This document shows, one piece after another, positions 1-6,884 of a DNA stretch of 10,180 nt; position 1 is the first letter of the stretch, and each line of letters opens with the position of its first letter. The position numbers were made by a program, and so were the translations under genes. The stretch is from Campylobacteraceae bacterium (GTDB taxonomy: Bacteria > Campylobacterota > Campylobacteria > Campylobacterales > Sulfurovaceae), in NCBI GenBank assembly GCA_027083895.1, contig JALWMN010000201.1, forward strand, positions 1 to 10,180, in the 5' to 3' direction. The notes beneath the pieces were generated by a model. It worked only from the letters and a program-made list of their open reading frames with translations, did not search any database and was not told the DNA's origin.

Positions 1-776
1 AGATACGAAAACGCTTAGCACTTTTGGATGTTAAGAATATTCCTAATGATCTCTCTATCTCTTTAGGGAATTTAGCCCTCTCTCCACTTAAGATGGCACA
101 AATCTATACAGTATTCTCTAATAGTGGGCATATGATTGAGCCTCGTCTTGTAGGAAAGATTGTCTCTAAGCAAAACTCTGTAATTTTTGAGACTCGCCCA
201 AAAGAGATAGCAAACTTTACAAAACCGGAGCAAGCCTATTTGATGACTTCAATCTTGCAAGATGTAATAAAGAAGGGTACAGGTAAAAGTGCAGCAGTTG
301 AGGGGATAGAGTTAGCAGGAAAAACTGGAACAACAAATAACTATATCGATGCTTGGTTTTGTGGCTATTCGCCAACAATCACAACCATTGTTTGGTATGG
401 AAGAGATAAATATAAAACTATCTTTAAGGGGGCAACTGGGGGCAAAGTGGCTGCACCAGCCTTTGCGGAGTTTTACAGAAAGTTATTAATTTCAGAACCA
501 AATATCGAAAGAAAATTTAAAAAGCCAAAAGGTGTTATGAGTGGCTATATTAATGGAAAACGAGAACTCTATACGAAAACTTCGCCTCTTCCTAAAAGTG
601 ATCCAAATGAGGATCTCTATGAGAGTGGCTCTAACATTCCTGGGCAAGATGAGAATAACGATTCATTAGAGACAATAACACCTATAGATAGTAATGTTAT
701 TGAGATATATGATAACAAGCAAGAGAATCCTAAGCGAAATTTAGATGAATCAAGTGATGTAGAGATACTCTTTTAA
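1..776 (+). CDS. Class A penicillin-binding protein (PBP1A-type), 3' part only
   Basis: This is the C-terminal end of a bifunctional peptidoglycan synthase. The reading frame is open from base 3 with no stop, so the gene begins left of the window and the TTG at 24 is not a true start. What remains is the end of the transpeptidase domain: the stretch SLGNLALSPLKMAQIY, typical of PBP1A, and the KTG active-site motif (KTGTT at 321-335) followed by DAWFCGYSP. The glycosyltransferase domain and the SxxK and SxN motifs lie outside the window. After the transpeptidase fold there is an acidic, low-complexity tail of roughly 60 residues rich in D, E, N and S, probably disordered. The enzyme should be anchored in the inner membrane and crosslink peptidoglycan in the periplasm. 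The gene converges on the carbonic anhydrase gene, and its TAA overlaps that gene's stop codon. Confidence 0.9.
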   Translation, partial: IRKRLALLDVKNIPNDLSISLGNLALSPLKMAQIYTVFSNSGHMIEPRLVGKIVSKQNSVIFETRPKEIANFTKPEQAYLMTSILQDVIKKGTGKSAAVEGIELAGKTGTTNNYIDAWFCGYSPTITTIVWYGRDKYKTIFKGATGGKVAAPAFAEFYRKLLISEPNIERKFKKPKGVMSGYINGKRELYTKTSPLPKSDPNEDLYESGSNIPGQDENNDSLETITPIDSNVIEIYDNKQENPKRNLDESSDVEILF

Positions 777-789
777 GTAATCTCTACAT
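757..789. terminator. Hairpin across the convergent stop codons
   Basis: ATGTAGAGAT (757-766) is complementary to ATCTCTACAT (780-789). One bulged A (779) separates this from a further 3-bp ACT/AGT stem (767-769 with 776-778) and a 6-nt loop. It sits exactly where the PBP gene (stop 774-776) and the carbonic anhydrase gene (stop on the minus strand, 773-775) meet. Neither strand has a clear T-run after the stem, so a classical intrinsic terminator is doubtful. It may act as a bidirectional or Rho-assisted end, or protect the 3' ends of both transcripts. Confidence 0.4.
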
Positions 790-1411
790 TCTCTAGGACT
801 GGTTCAAAATTTCTTGTTGTAAAGTTATAAACTTCTACCTTTCCGCTTCCAATATCGAACCACCACCCCTCTAAGCTGATTTTGTTTTTAACTAATCTCT
901 CTTGAATATATGGATACTCCATTAGACGTTGTAAGGAGACTACAACATTATGTTTCTCAGTAAGTTCAAAAAGATTCTTGCTACTATCGTGGTGAACTTC
1001 GAGCATTGCGGCACTCTTTGCAGGGATAATATTCTTTAGCCACGCTTCTACATGTGGTAGTGTTGGTTCATCCTCTTTTGGTTCATGATACATATGGGCA
1101 CAGGCACCACAATTGCTATGTCCTAAAACAATAATCTTTGGAATATTTAAGACATTTACAGCATACTCAATAGCAGCTTGAGTTGAACCCTCTATCAGGT
1201 ATGAGGGAACTACATTCCCAATATTTCTTGTAATAAATAGTTCTCCAGGTTGGGCATTGAGTAAAAGAGCTGGGTTTATTCGACTATCGCTACAAGTAAT
1301 CATCATTGTGTGTGGTTTTTGACTTTTTGATAATTGTAAGAAGAGATCACTATGCTCTTTAAAATACTCATTTAAAAATGCACTATACCCCTCTTTTTGT
1401 AACTTTTCCAT
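773..1411 (-). CDS. Beta-class carbonic anhydrase
   Basis: Zinc enzyme interconverting CO2 and bicarbonate. The protein has 212 residues, a usual bacterial beta-class length. It has the zinc-site motif CSDSR (Cys40, with the Asp42/Arg44 dyad) and HSNCGAC (His98 and Cys101), so the zinc ligands are Cys40, His98 and Cys101. No signal peptide is visible, so it should be cytoplasmic. The ATG is supported by an AGGAGGA ribosome site (plus-strand 1417-1423) five bases upstream. It is transcribed alone, away from the MATE gene and towards the PBP gene, whose stop codon it overlaps. In a CO2-fixing Campylobacterota it could supply bicarbonate or CO2 to carboxylating enzymes; that role is inferred, since pH balance or general bicarbonate supply would fit as well. 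Confidence 0.95.
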   Translation of the reverse strand: MEKLQKEGYSAFLNEYFKEHSDLFLQLSKSQKPHTMMITCSDSRINPALLLNAQPGELFITRNIGNVVPSYLIEGSTQAAIEYAVNVLNIPKIIVLGHSNCGACAHMYHEPKEDEPTLPHVEAWLKNIIPAKSAAMLEVHHDSSKNLFELTEKHNVVVSLQRLMEYPYIQERLVKNKISLEGWWFDIGSGKVEVYNFTTRNFEPVLENVEIT

Positions 1412-1441
1412 TGCTATCCTCCTAGTTTAATAAGAAAATTC

Positions 1442-1485
1442 TACTTAAAGTTCTATTAAGTAAAACTTTGTTAACATTTTGTTAA
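1442..1485. promoter_or_regulatory. Operator-like repeats upstream of carbonic anhydrase gene
   Basis: Three overlapping repeat features lie 31-74 bp upstream of the carbonic anhydrase start. The first is an interrupted palindrome, TACTTAA-N7-TTAAGTA (1442-1462). The second is a direct repeat TTTGTTAA at 1467-1474 and 1478-1485, with an 11-bp period of about one helix turn. The third is an inverted repeat TTAACA-ttt-TGTTAA (1471-1485) within it. A -10-like TAGAAT reads on the minus strand at 1438-1443. The spacing would suit a response regulator or a dimeric repressor, but chance is possible in such AT-rich DNA. Confidence 0.3.
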
Positions 1486-1491
1486 TCTTAA

Positions 1492-1566
1492 TTTAAGCAA
1501 AGGAGACTGATATGATTTCGTTTATTAACTTTATTCTGCCTGCATATCAGTCTTTTATTGCTTAGA
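1492..1566 (+). ncRNA. Long RNA hairpin enclosing a mini-ORF with its ribosome site
   Basis: Bases 1492-1514 pair with 1543-1566 in one helix of about 23 pairs with a single bulged A (1557). The core is a perfect 11-bp match (AGACTGATATG 1504-1514 with CATATCAGTCT 1543-1553), then A-U plus two G-U pairs, a perfect 6-bp AAGCAA/TTGCTT segment (1495-1500 with 1558-1563), and three outer pairs. The loop is 28 nt. The three G-U wobbles (1493-1565, 1502-1555, 1503-1554) would be A-C mismatches in the opposite-strand RNA, so the structure favours a plus-strand transcript. The helix buries both the AAGGAG ribosome site and the ATG of the enclosed 17-codon frame. No convincing promoter was found upstream. 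Confidence 0.5.
1512..1565 (+). CDS. Possible 17-aa hydrophobic peptide (leader peptide or toxin-like)
   Basis: The frame reads MISFINFILPAYQSFIA and ends in TAG. An AAGGAG ribosome site (1500-1505) stands six bases before the ATG, which is ideal spacing. The peptide is strongly hydrophobic and has no charged side chain. Start codon and ribosome site are paired with the frame's own last codons (11 onward) in the hairpin described separately, so translation would be off unless the helix is opened by a ribosome, a protein or another RNA. Such self-sequestration is known in type I toxin mRNAs and in regulatory leader peptides. The MATE gene starts about 200 bp downstream on the same strand, so a leader role is conceivable. 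I do not recognise a family. The frame could be fortuitous within an inverted repeat, and confidence that it is translated is modest. Confidence 0.35.
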   Translation: MISFINFILPAYQSFIA

Positions 1567-1624
1567 GGCTTAGACTTCAAAGAGCTCTTACAAAAACAAA
1601 ATCCTCTACTTTAAAAGTTTGATC

Positions 1625-1649
1625 TACCTAATCTATCTTCTATTAGGTA
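1625..1649 (+). terminator. Small hairpin followed by T-rich tract, weak terminator candidate
   Basis: TACCTAAT (1625-1632) pairs perfectly with ATTAGGTA (1642-1649) around a 9-nt loop. It is followed on the plus strand by TGTTTTGCTTTAATTTTT. The stem is short and AT-rich, so termination would be weak. It could end a ~160-nt transcript carrying the mini-ORF, or act as an attenuator ahead of the MATE gene. The minus-strand side lacks a T-run. Confidence 0.3.
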
Positions 1650-1711
1650 TGTTTTGCTTTAATTTTTGTAATCTCTTTGGTGTCTAAGTATTCTTCAATA
1701 ATTGACTGCAC
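1643..1711 (-). pseudogene. Short coding-like stretch, possible gene remnant or 22-aa ORF
   Basis: Read on the minus strand from a GTG, this gives 22 residues (VQSIIEEYLDTK, then EITKIKAKHT) and a TAA. The composition, alternating charged and hydrophobic residues like an amphipathic helix, is unlike random AT-rich intergenic DNA. An AGGAT sits eight bases upstream (plus-strand 1720-1724), and a TAA just before the frame (1718-1720) blocks any longer protein. It may be the tail end of a decayed gene, a tiny real gene, or chance. No family is recognised. Confidence 0.2.
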
Positions 1712-1764
1712 TGTTTTTTATCCTACGTAAAAGTTTTTATTGAGTAAATGTTAAGGTTTTTATT

Positions 1765-3075
1765 ATGTCGAAGTTAAAGGTAATATTAGAGTTGGCTTGG
1801 CCGATAGTTGTCAATTTAATTATGAATACACTTGTGATGTTTACAGATTTGTATGTTGTTTCGAAGTTTGGAGCAGATGCTATTAGTGGTGTTGGAGTAG
1901 TACAAAATGTTTGGAGAGTTTTATTTGCTTTAACAATTGTGTTTTCATCAGGTGGGCAAGTACTCGTTACTCGCTATGTAGGAGAGAAGAGTTATAAAAA
2001 GGCTTCACTAGTTATTTCAAGTCTGTTTATAGTGGCAATTGCTAGTAGTCTGCTTTTTATAGTGCTCTTTGCCTTTTTGCCAAAGTTTATTCTTTGGATT
2101 ATGGGAATTGATGGCAAAGTGTTGGAGTATGCTATTGAGTTTGGTTATATTCTACTTTTAGGTATACCTTTTATTTTTATTAATAGTGTTTTAGATATGG
2201 CACTCCATAGTTACAGCAATAGTAAAATGCCAATGTTTTTAGCCATTATTGCAGCACTTTTAAATGTGCTATTAGACTTTGGATTGGGTTTAGGCTATTT
2301 TGGAATGCCAAATATGGGAGTTTTTGGTGTGGCACTTGCTACTGTTATTAGTTACGCAGTAGTGGCTTGTTTACACCTCTATCTCTATTTTGGAAAGAAG
2401 ATGCCATATATTCCACTTTTAAGGTTTCGAAGAAGAATAAGCAAAAGAGCAATGATTGTGGCTTACCCAGAAATTGGCTCAAGACTCTTAGCCAATATGT
2501 CACATCTTATATTTACTTCTGCACTATTGAGTTTAGGAAGTCTCTACTATGCGGCATTTAATATTGCTATACAGATAATGGCAATTGGGTACATGCCTGC
2601 AATTGCTTTTGCAAGTGCAGGAGCCATATTAATTGGGCAAGAGATAGGGGCAAAACGGTTTGATATGGCAAAAAGCTATATAGATACAATTGCAAAGCTA
2701 AACTTTCTCTTTATGCTGCTATTAGCTCTGCTCTTTATAGTTTATAAGGTAGAGCTTGCAACACTATTTAGTAGTGAGAGCAAAAGTGTTAAGATTGTTG
2801 TTGAATCAATAGTAGTCTTTGCAATAGTTCATTTGCCATTTGCTATAGATATTACCTATACATTTGCACTCAATGGTGCGGGGTTAACTAAAAAGACTTT
2901 TAAGATAAATATGATCACTCTGTGGATCTTTAAAATAGTGCCATCACTCTATGGAATTTATATATTGGGATCTTACGAGTGGGTATTAGCATCCTACTTT
3001 ATCCAATTTATTGTAGTAGCTTATTTTATGCATAAAGAGTTTGCTAAGGAAGAGTGGAGATATTTAAAAGTGTAG
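1765..3075 (+). CDS. MATE-family multidrug/cation antiporter
   Basis: Inner-membrane efflux pump of the MATE family, expected to export cationic or aromatic compounds in exchange for H+ or Na+. The protein has 436 residues, a normal MATE length, and is almost wholly hydrophobic, with about 12 membrane segments in two six-helix halves (roughly residues 5-215 and 230-430). The N-terminus (ELAWPIVVNLIMNTLVMFTDLYVV) has the family's helix 1 pattern, and the FSSGGQVLVTRYVGEK region matches the usual loop after helix 2. The substrate cannot be read from sequence. The ATG has only a modest ribosome site (AAGG, 1753-1756, eight bases upstream), weaker than its neighbours. It is on the same strand as nap but 128 bp away, with the nap promoter between, so it is probably a separate unit. 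No convincing terminator follows it. Confidence 0.9.
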   Translation: MSKLKVILELAWPIVVNLIMNTLVMFTDLYVVSKFGADAISGVGVVQNVWRVLFALTIVFSSGGQVLVTRYVGEKSYKKASLVISSLFIVAIASSLLFIVLFAFLPKFILWIMGIDGKVLEYAIEFGYILLLGIPFIFINSVLDMALHSYSNSKMPMFLAIIAALLNVLLDFGLGLGYFGMPNMGVFGVALATVISYAVVACLHLYLYFGKKMPYIPLLRFRRRISKRAMIVAYPEIGSRLLANMSHLIFTSALLSLGSLYYAAFNIAIQIMAIGYMPAIAFASAGAILIGQEIGAKRFDMAKSYIDTIAKLNFLFMLLLALLFIVYKVELATLFSSESKSVKIVVESIVVFAIVHLPFAIDITYTFALNGAGLTKKTFKINMITLWIFKIVPSLYGIYILGSYEWVLASYFIQFIVVAYFMHKEFAKEEWRYLKV

Positions 3076-3130
3076 ATTAGTAAATTAAGTTAATCGATAG
3101 ATATGTTTTTTATAAGTAAAAATAAATAAA

Positions 3131-3144
3131 TTGATTTAAATCAA
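3131..3144. promoter_or_regulatory. FNR/CRP-family operator in front of napA
   Basis: TTGATTTAAATCAA is a perfect palindrome and matches the classical FNR consensus TTGAT-N4-ATCAA at all ten specified bases. Its centre (3137.5) lies about 41 bp before the transcription start expected from the -10 candidate downstream, the geometry of class II activation. Nitrate respiration in Campylobacterota is known to be controlled by Crp/Fnr-type regulators (NssR in Campylobacter, NssA/B/C in Wolinella). The half-site here is FNR-like, not the TTAAC of the Campylobacter NssR box. Confidence 0.7.
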
Positions 3145-3164
3145 ATTTTTATATTATTGTAAAT

Positions 3165-3175
3165 GATAATATAAA
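3165..3175 (+). promoter_or_regulatory. Probable -10 region of the nap operon promoter
   Basis: GATAAT (3165-3170), or the overlapping TATAAA (3170-3175), is the likely -10 element. It would place the start near 3177-3181 and the FNR box about 40 bp upstream. No -35 hexamer is evident, as expected for an activator-dependent promoter and for Campylobacterota in general. The leader would be only about 25 nt, ending in an AGGAGG ribosome site (3193-3198). Confidence 0.5.
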
Positions 3176-3203
3176 CTATCCCTACTTATATTAGGAGGTT
3201 TAT

Positions 3204-6014
3204 ATGGGAATGAATCGACGCGATTTTTTAAAGAGTTCTGCGGCAGCTACAGCAGCAGCAGCGGTTGGAATTTCTATTCCAGAAGAGGTTAAAGCAGCAG
3301 CACAAGATGCAGAGAAAGGGTGGCGATGGGATAAAGCACCGTGCCGTTTCTGTGGTACTGGTTGTGGAATTATGATTGCAACTAAAAATGGAAAAATTGT
3401 TGCAGTAAAAGGTGATCCAGCAGCACCGGTTAATAGAGGTCTTAACTGTATTAAAGGGTACTTTAATGCAAAAATTATGTATGGTGCCGATAGACTTACG
3501 CAACCATTAATGAGAGTGAACGAAAAAGGTGAGTTTGATAAGAATGGTAAGTTTAAACCAATTACTTGGAAACAAGCCTTTGACGAAATGGAGAAGCAGA
3601 TTAAAAGAGCACTTAAAGAGAGTGGTCCAGAAGGGGTAGCTGTATTTGGTTCAGGCCAATACACAGTTATGGAAGGTTATGCTGCTCATAAGATGATGAA
3701 AGCAGGTTTCCGCTCTAATGCAATTGACCCAAATGCTAGACACTGTATGGCATCTGCAGTTGTTGGTTTCTATCAGACATTTGGTATTGATGAGCCAAGT
3801 GGTTGTTATGATGATATTGAACTTACAGACACAATTGTAGCTTGGGGCTCAAATATGGCAGAGATGCACCCAATTTTGTGGTCGCGTGTAACTGATAGAA
3901 AGTTATCTAACCCAGATAGAGTAAAAGTTGTTAACATTCAAACTTATACTCACAGAAGCTGCGATTTAAGTGACTTTAATATTATTTTCCGTCCACAAAC
4001 AGACTTAGCAATTTGGAATTACATTGCTCATGAGATTGTTTATAATCACCCAGAGGCAATTGATTGGGATTTTGTTAAAAAACATATTGTATTTACTGCT
4101 GGTCCTGTAAATATTGGTTATGGTATGAGAAGAGCAGGAGAGAAATCTCTAAAAGATGGTCTATATAGTGCTAAAGAGATGGAGATTATTAGTAAAGAGA
4201 TGGAGAAGAAAGTATCACCTCTAGAAGCACCAGCACTTGCTCCTTATGGTTACAAAGAGGGTGATACTATGAAAAACACTCCAGGTACTCTTGCACACTG
4301 GATTATTAGCTTTGAAGAGTATAAAAAATCACTAGAGCCATTTACACTTGATTATGTTGCTAAACTGGCTAAAGGTGATCCAGATGAGCCGCTAGAAGAG
4401 TTCAAGAAAAAATTAAAAATGCTGGCAGACCTATATATAGAGAAGGACAGAAAAGTTGTAAGTTTCTGGACAATGGGTATGAACCAGCACACTCGCGGAA
4501 CTTGGGTTAACACTCTATCTTACAATGTTCACTTTTTACTTAATAAACAAGCTAAACCAGGTAATGGTGCATTCTCGTTAACAGGTCAGCCAAGTGCTTG
4601 TGGTACTGCAAGAGAGGTTGGTACATTTACTCACCGTTTGCCTGCAGACTTAATGGTTAAAAATCCTAAACATAGAGCAATTGCAGAAAAGAGATGGAAA
4701 GTTCCAGAAGGAACAATCAATCCAGTTGGTAAACAGCATATTATGGCAATCCATAGAGGTATAGAAGATGGACTAGTTAAATTTGCTTGGGTAAATGTTT
4801 GTAACCCTTACCAAGACTCTGCAAATGCTAACCACTGGATTAAGGCAGCTAGAAAAACAGATACATTTATTGTAACTTCAGATGGTTACCCAGGAATTTC
4901 TGCAATGGTTTCTGATCTTGTGCTTCCGAGTGCAATGATTTATGAGAAATGGGGTGCATATGGAAATGCTGAGCGAAGAACACAGCACTGGAAACAGCAA
5001 GTATTGCCAGTTGGTCAAGCAATGAGTGATACTTGGCAGTGGGTTGAGCTTTCTAAACGCTTTACTGTTAAAGATGTTTGGGGTGAGTATAAACCTAGCG
5101 GTCCACGTAAAAAACCTCTTCCAAGTGTTATTGAAGCTGCTAAGAAGATGGGTTATAAAGAAGATACAACTATGTTTGAAATTCTTTTTGCTAATGAAGA
5201 GGCGAAAAAATATACAATTGATGACCCATTACTCAAAGGCTTTGATGATACAGACAGCCTTGGTGATAGCAGAAAAGTTATCGGTAGTGACGGTAAAGAG
5301 TGGAAAGGTTATGGCTTCTTTATTCATAAATACCTATTTGAAGAGTATGCATGGTTTGGTAGAGGACACGGACACGACCTTGCTCCATTTGATGTTTACC
5401 ATAAAGTTCGCGGACTTAAATGGCCAGTTGTTGACGGTAAAGAGACTCAGTGGAGATTTAATGCAAAATATGACCCATATGCAGCTAAAGCTGCAAAAGA
5501 GACAGGTGGAGATTTTGCATTCTATGGTCCACTTGCTAAAAAACTATTTACTGGTAGCTTAACTAAACCAGATAAATCTAAAGGCAAAACTCCAATTCCA
5601 AATAAAGCAAAAATATTTGCAAGACCATACATGGATCCGCCAGAAATGCCAGATGAGACTTACGATACTTGGCTCTGTACCGGCCGTGTGTTAGAGCATT
5701 GGCACAGTGGTACAATGACAATGAGAGTTCCAGAACTATTCCGTGCAGTTCCAGAAGCTCTATGTTATATGCACCCAGAAGATGCAAAGAAAAAAGGTGT
5801 TAAGCGTGGAGAGCTTGTATGGGTAGAGTCTCGCCGCGGTAAGGTTAAAGCAAGAGTAGAAACAAGAGGAAGAAACAGACCTCCAAGAGGTTTAGTATTT
5901 GTACCTTGGTTTGATGAGAAAGTATTTATTAACAAAGTTACTCTTGATGCAACTTGTCCAATGAGTAAACAGACAGACTATAAAAAGTGTGCTGTTAAAA
6001 TTACTAAAGCATAA
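3204..6014 (+). CDS. napA: Periplasmic nitrate reductase catalytic subunit NapA
   Basis: Reduces nitrate to nitrite in the periplasm using Mo-bis-MGD and one 4Fe-4S cluster, with electrons from NapB. The N-terminus is a Tat signal (twin arginines at residues 5-6 in NRRDFLK, then an alanine-rich core), with cleavage probably near AAA at 31-33. The cluster ligands are Cys47, Cys50, Cys54 and Cys82. The molybdenum ligand is Cys181 in NARHCMAS, the motif that identifies NapA-type enzymes. The molybdopterin-dinucleotide-binding domain begins near residue 820 ([16 protein letters not shown]). At 936 residues it is about 100 longer than the gammaproteobacterial enzymes but typical of Campylobacterota. 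The ATG at 3204 is chosen because AGGAGG stands five bases upstream; a second ATG at 3210 is less well spaced. It is the first gene of the operon, downstream of the FNR-like box. Confidence 0.97.
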   Translation: MGMNRRDFLKSSAAATAAAAVGISIPEEVKAAAQDAEKGWRWDKAPCRFCGTGCGIMIATKNGKIVAVKGDPAAPVNRGLNCIKGYFNAKIMYGADRLTQPLMRVNEKGEFDKNGKFKPITWKQAFDEMEKQIKRALKESGPEGVAVFGSGQYTVMEGYAAHKMMKAGFRSNAIDPNARHCMASAVVGFYQTFGIDEPSGCYDDIELTDTIVAWGSNMAEMHPILWSRVTDRKLSNPDRVKVVNIQTYTHRSCDLSDFNIIFRPQTDLAIWNYIAHEIVYNHPEAIDWDFVKKHIVFTAGPVNIGYGMRRAGEKSLKDGLYSAKEMEIISKEMEKKVSPLEAPALAPYGYKEGDTMKNTPGTLAHWIISFEEYKKSLEPFTLDYVAKLAKGDPDEPLEEFKKKLKMLADLYIEKDRKVVSFWTMGMNQHTRGTWVNTLSYNVHFLLNKQAKPGNGAFSLTGQPSACGTAREVGTFTHRLPADLMVKNPKHRAIAEKRWKVPEGTINPVGKQHIMAIHRGIEDGLVKFAWVNVCNPYQDSANANHWIKAARKTDTFIVTSDGYPGISAMVSDLVLPSAMIYEKWGAYGNAERRTQHWKQQVLPVGQAMSDTWQWVELSKRFTVKDVWGEYKPSGPRKKPLPSVIEAAKKMGYKEDTTMFEILFANEEAKKYTIDDPLLKGFDDTDSLGDSRKVIGSDGKEWKGYGFFIHKYLFEEYAWFGRGHGHDLAPFDVYHKVRGLKWPVVDGKETQWRFNAKYDPYAAKAAKETGGDFAFYGPLAKKLFTGSLTKPDKSKGKTPIPNKAKIFARPYMDPPEMPDETYDTWLCTGRVLEHWHSGTMTMRVPELFRAVPEALCYMHPEDAKKKGVKRGELVWVESRRGKVKARVETRGRNRPPRGLVFVPWFDEKVFINKVTLDATCPMSKQTDYKKCAVKITKA

Positions 6015-6031
6015 AGTTAGGAATAAGAGCA

Positions 6032-6883
6032 ATGGGTGATAAAGAGAAAAAAGAGCAAATTACTCCAAGACGCCGTTTCTTTACCGATATGGCACACCAT
6101 ATTGGATTAGGAACAATGGGTGTGCTACTTTGGGGTGGCTATGCTGCAAAAGCAAAAAGTAACCCTTTAACTTTAAGACCACCCGCTGCTCTAGATGAGA
6201 GTGATTTTTTAAAGAGATGTATAAAGTGTGGGCTTTGTGCAGAAGCATGTGTTAATAGACCTCAAAATATAGATAAAGATGGTCATCAAAAGCCAGGTAC
6301 ATTAAAGATGGCAAAAGCTGGAGATAGTGTTACAATTGGAACACCATTTTTTACTCCACGCGATGTACCTTGCTTTATGTGTGATGATATTCCATGTGTA
6401 CCTGCTTGTCCAACAGGTGCGTTAGATATAGCCAAAGTTACAAATCCAAAAACAAATGAGTTGGATTTTCGCATGATGGATATGGGAGTAGCAGTAGTTG
6501 ATGTTCATTCATGCATTGCCTTTTGGGGTCTACAGTGTGATGCTTGTTATCGTGCATGCCCATTACTTGATGAGGCTATAAAACTTGTGTATAATAGAAA
6601 TGATCGAACAGGTAAACATGCCTTTTTAGAGCCTGTAATTAATCCAGATGTCTGTACTGGATGTGGTTTGTGCGAAAAGGCTTGTGTTACAGAAAAACCT
6701 GCTATTTTTGTACTTCCAAGAGAAGTAGCACAAGGAAAAGCTGGGGATCATTATGTTAAAGGTTGGGATAAAAAAGACCAACTAAGAGTAGGTAATAGAA
6801 AAGAGGAAGATATCACAACCCATAATGAGCGAAGTAAGAAAAAGCCTCTAGATTACCTAAATAACAATGGATTAGGATTGTAA
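6032..6883 (+). CDS. napG: Ferredoxin-type protein NapG (quinol dehydrogenase Fe-S subunit)
   Basis: Periplasmic iron-sulfur protein that, with NapH, passes electrons from menaquinol to NapB; in Campylobacterota this pair replaces NapC. The 283 residues start with a Tat motif (PRRRFF at 12-17) and a short hydrophobic stretch (residues 24-39). Sixteen cysteines form four 4Fe-4S sites: Cys63/66/69/73, Cys114/117/122/126, Cys161/169/172/176 and Cys208/211/214/218. The third site has the NapG/MauM-like wider spacing (C-x7-C). The C-terminal ~50 residues after the last cluster are charged. It follows napA by 17 bp with an AGGA ribosome site (6019-6022), and napH begins one base after its stop, so the three should be co-translated. 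The call is firm from the motifs and gene order. Confidence 0.95.
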   Translation: MGDKEKKEQITPRRRFFTDMAHHIGLGTMGVLLWGGYAAKAKSNPLTLRPPAALDESDFLKRCIKCGLCAEACVNRPQNIDKDGHQKPGTLKMAKAGDSVTIGTPFFTPRDVPCFMCDDIPCVPACPTGALDIAKVTNPKTNELDFRMMDMGVAVVDVHSCIAFWGLQCDACYRACPLLDEAIKLVYNRNDRTGKHAFLEPVINPDVCTGCGLCEKACVTEKPAIFVLPREVAQGKAGDHYVKGWDKKDQLRVGNRKEEDITTHNERSKKKPLDYLNNNGLGL

Positions 6884-6884
6884 G

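Larger units (their letters stand above)
1412..1764. other. 353-bp intergenic region between carbonic anhydrase and MATE genes
   Basis: This region separates two divergently transcribed genes, so it must carry both promoters. It contains the operator-like repeats (1442-1485), a large hairpin enclosing a 17-codon frame (1492-1566), a perfect palindrome AAGAGCTCTT (1580-1589), a smaller hairpin with a T-rich tail (1625-1649), and a coding-like stretch on the minus strand (1643-1711). A TTGACT hexamer at 1702-1707 followed 16 bp later by TACGTA (1724-1729) is the best, but weak, promoter candidate for the MATE gene. No tRNA or known riboswitch was recognised. Confidence 0.6.

Noticed and set aside
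1471..1485. NssR-type box (TTAAC-N4-GTTAA) upstream of carbonic anhydrase
   Set aside because: The half-sites match, but the spacer is five bases instead of four, which breaks the symmetry needed by Crp/Fnr dimers; kept only as an operator-like repeat.
1504..1560. Reading the large hairpin as a simple rho-independent terminator (stem then TTTTATT)
   Set aside because: The loop is 28 nt, pairing continues through the T-rich stretch, and a ribosome site and start codon are built into the 5' arm, so a terminator is not the best explanation.
2367..2561. 64-codon frame inside the MATE gene
   Set aside because: It overlaps a continuous membrane-protein frame and has no independent start signals.
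3076..3115. Intrinsic terminator after the MATE gene
   Set aside because: GATTA/TAATC gives only a 5-bp AT-rich stem and the T6 run is ten bases away; not convincing.
3200..3664. Long open frame on the minus strand opposite the napA start (also a shorter one at 3228-3503)
   Set aside because: It lies wholly antisense to well-conserved napA coding sequence, has no ribosome site of its own, and its protein has no recognisable features; it is a shadow of napA codon use.
5026..5562. 178-codon frame in another phase inside napA
   Set aside because: It overlaps the conserved napA frame fully and starts without a ribosome site.
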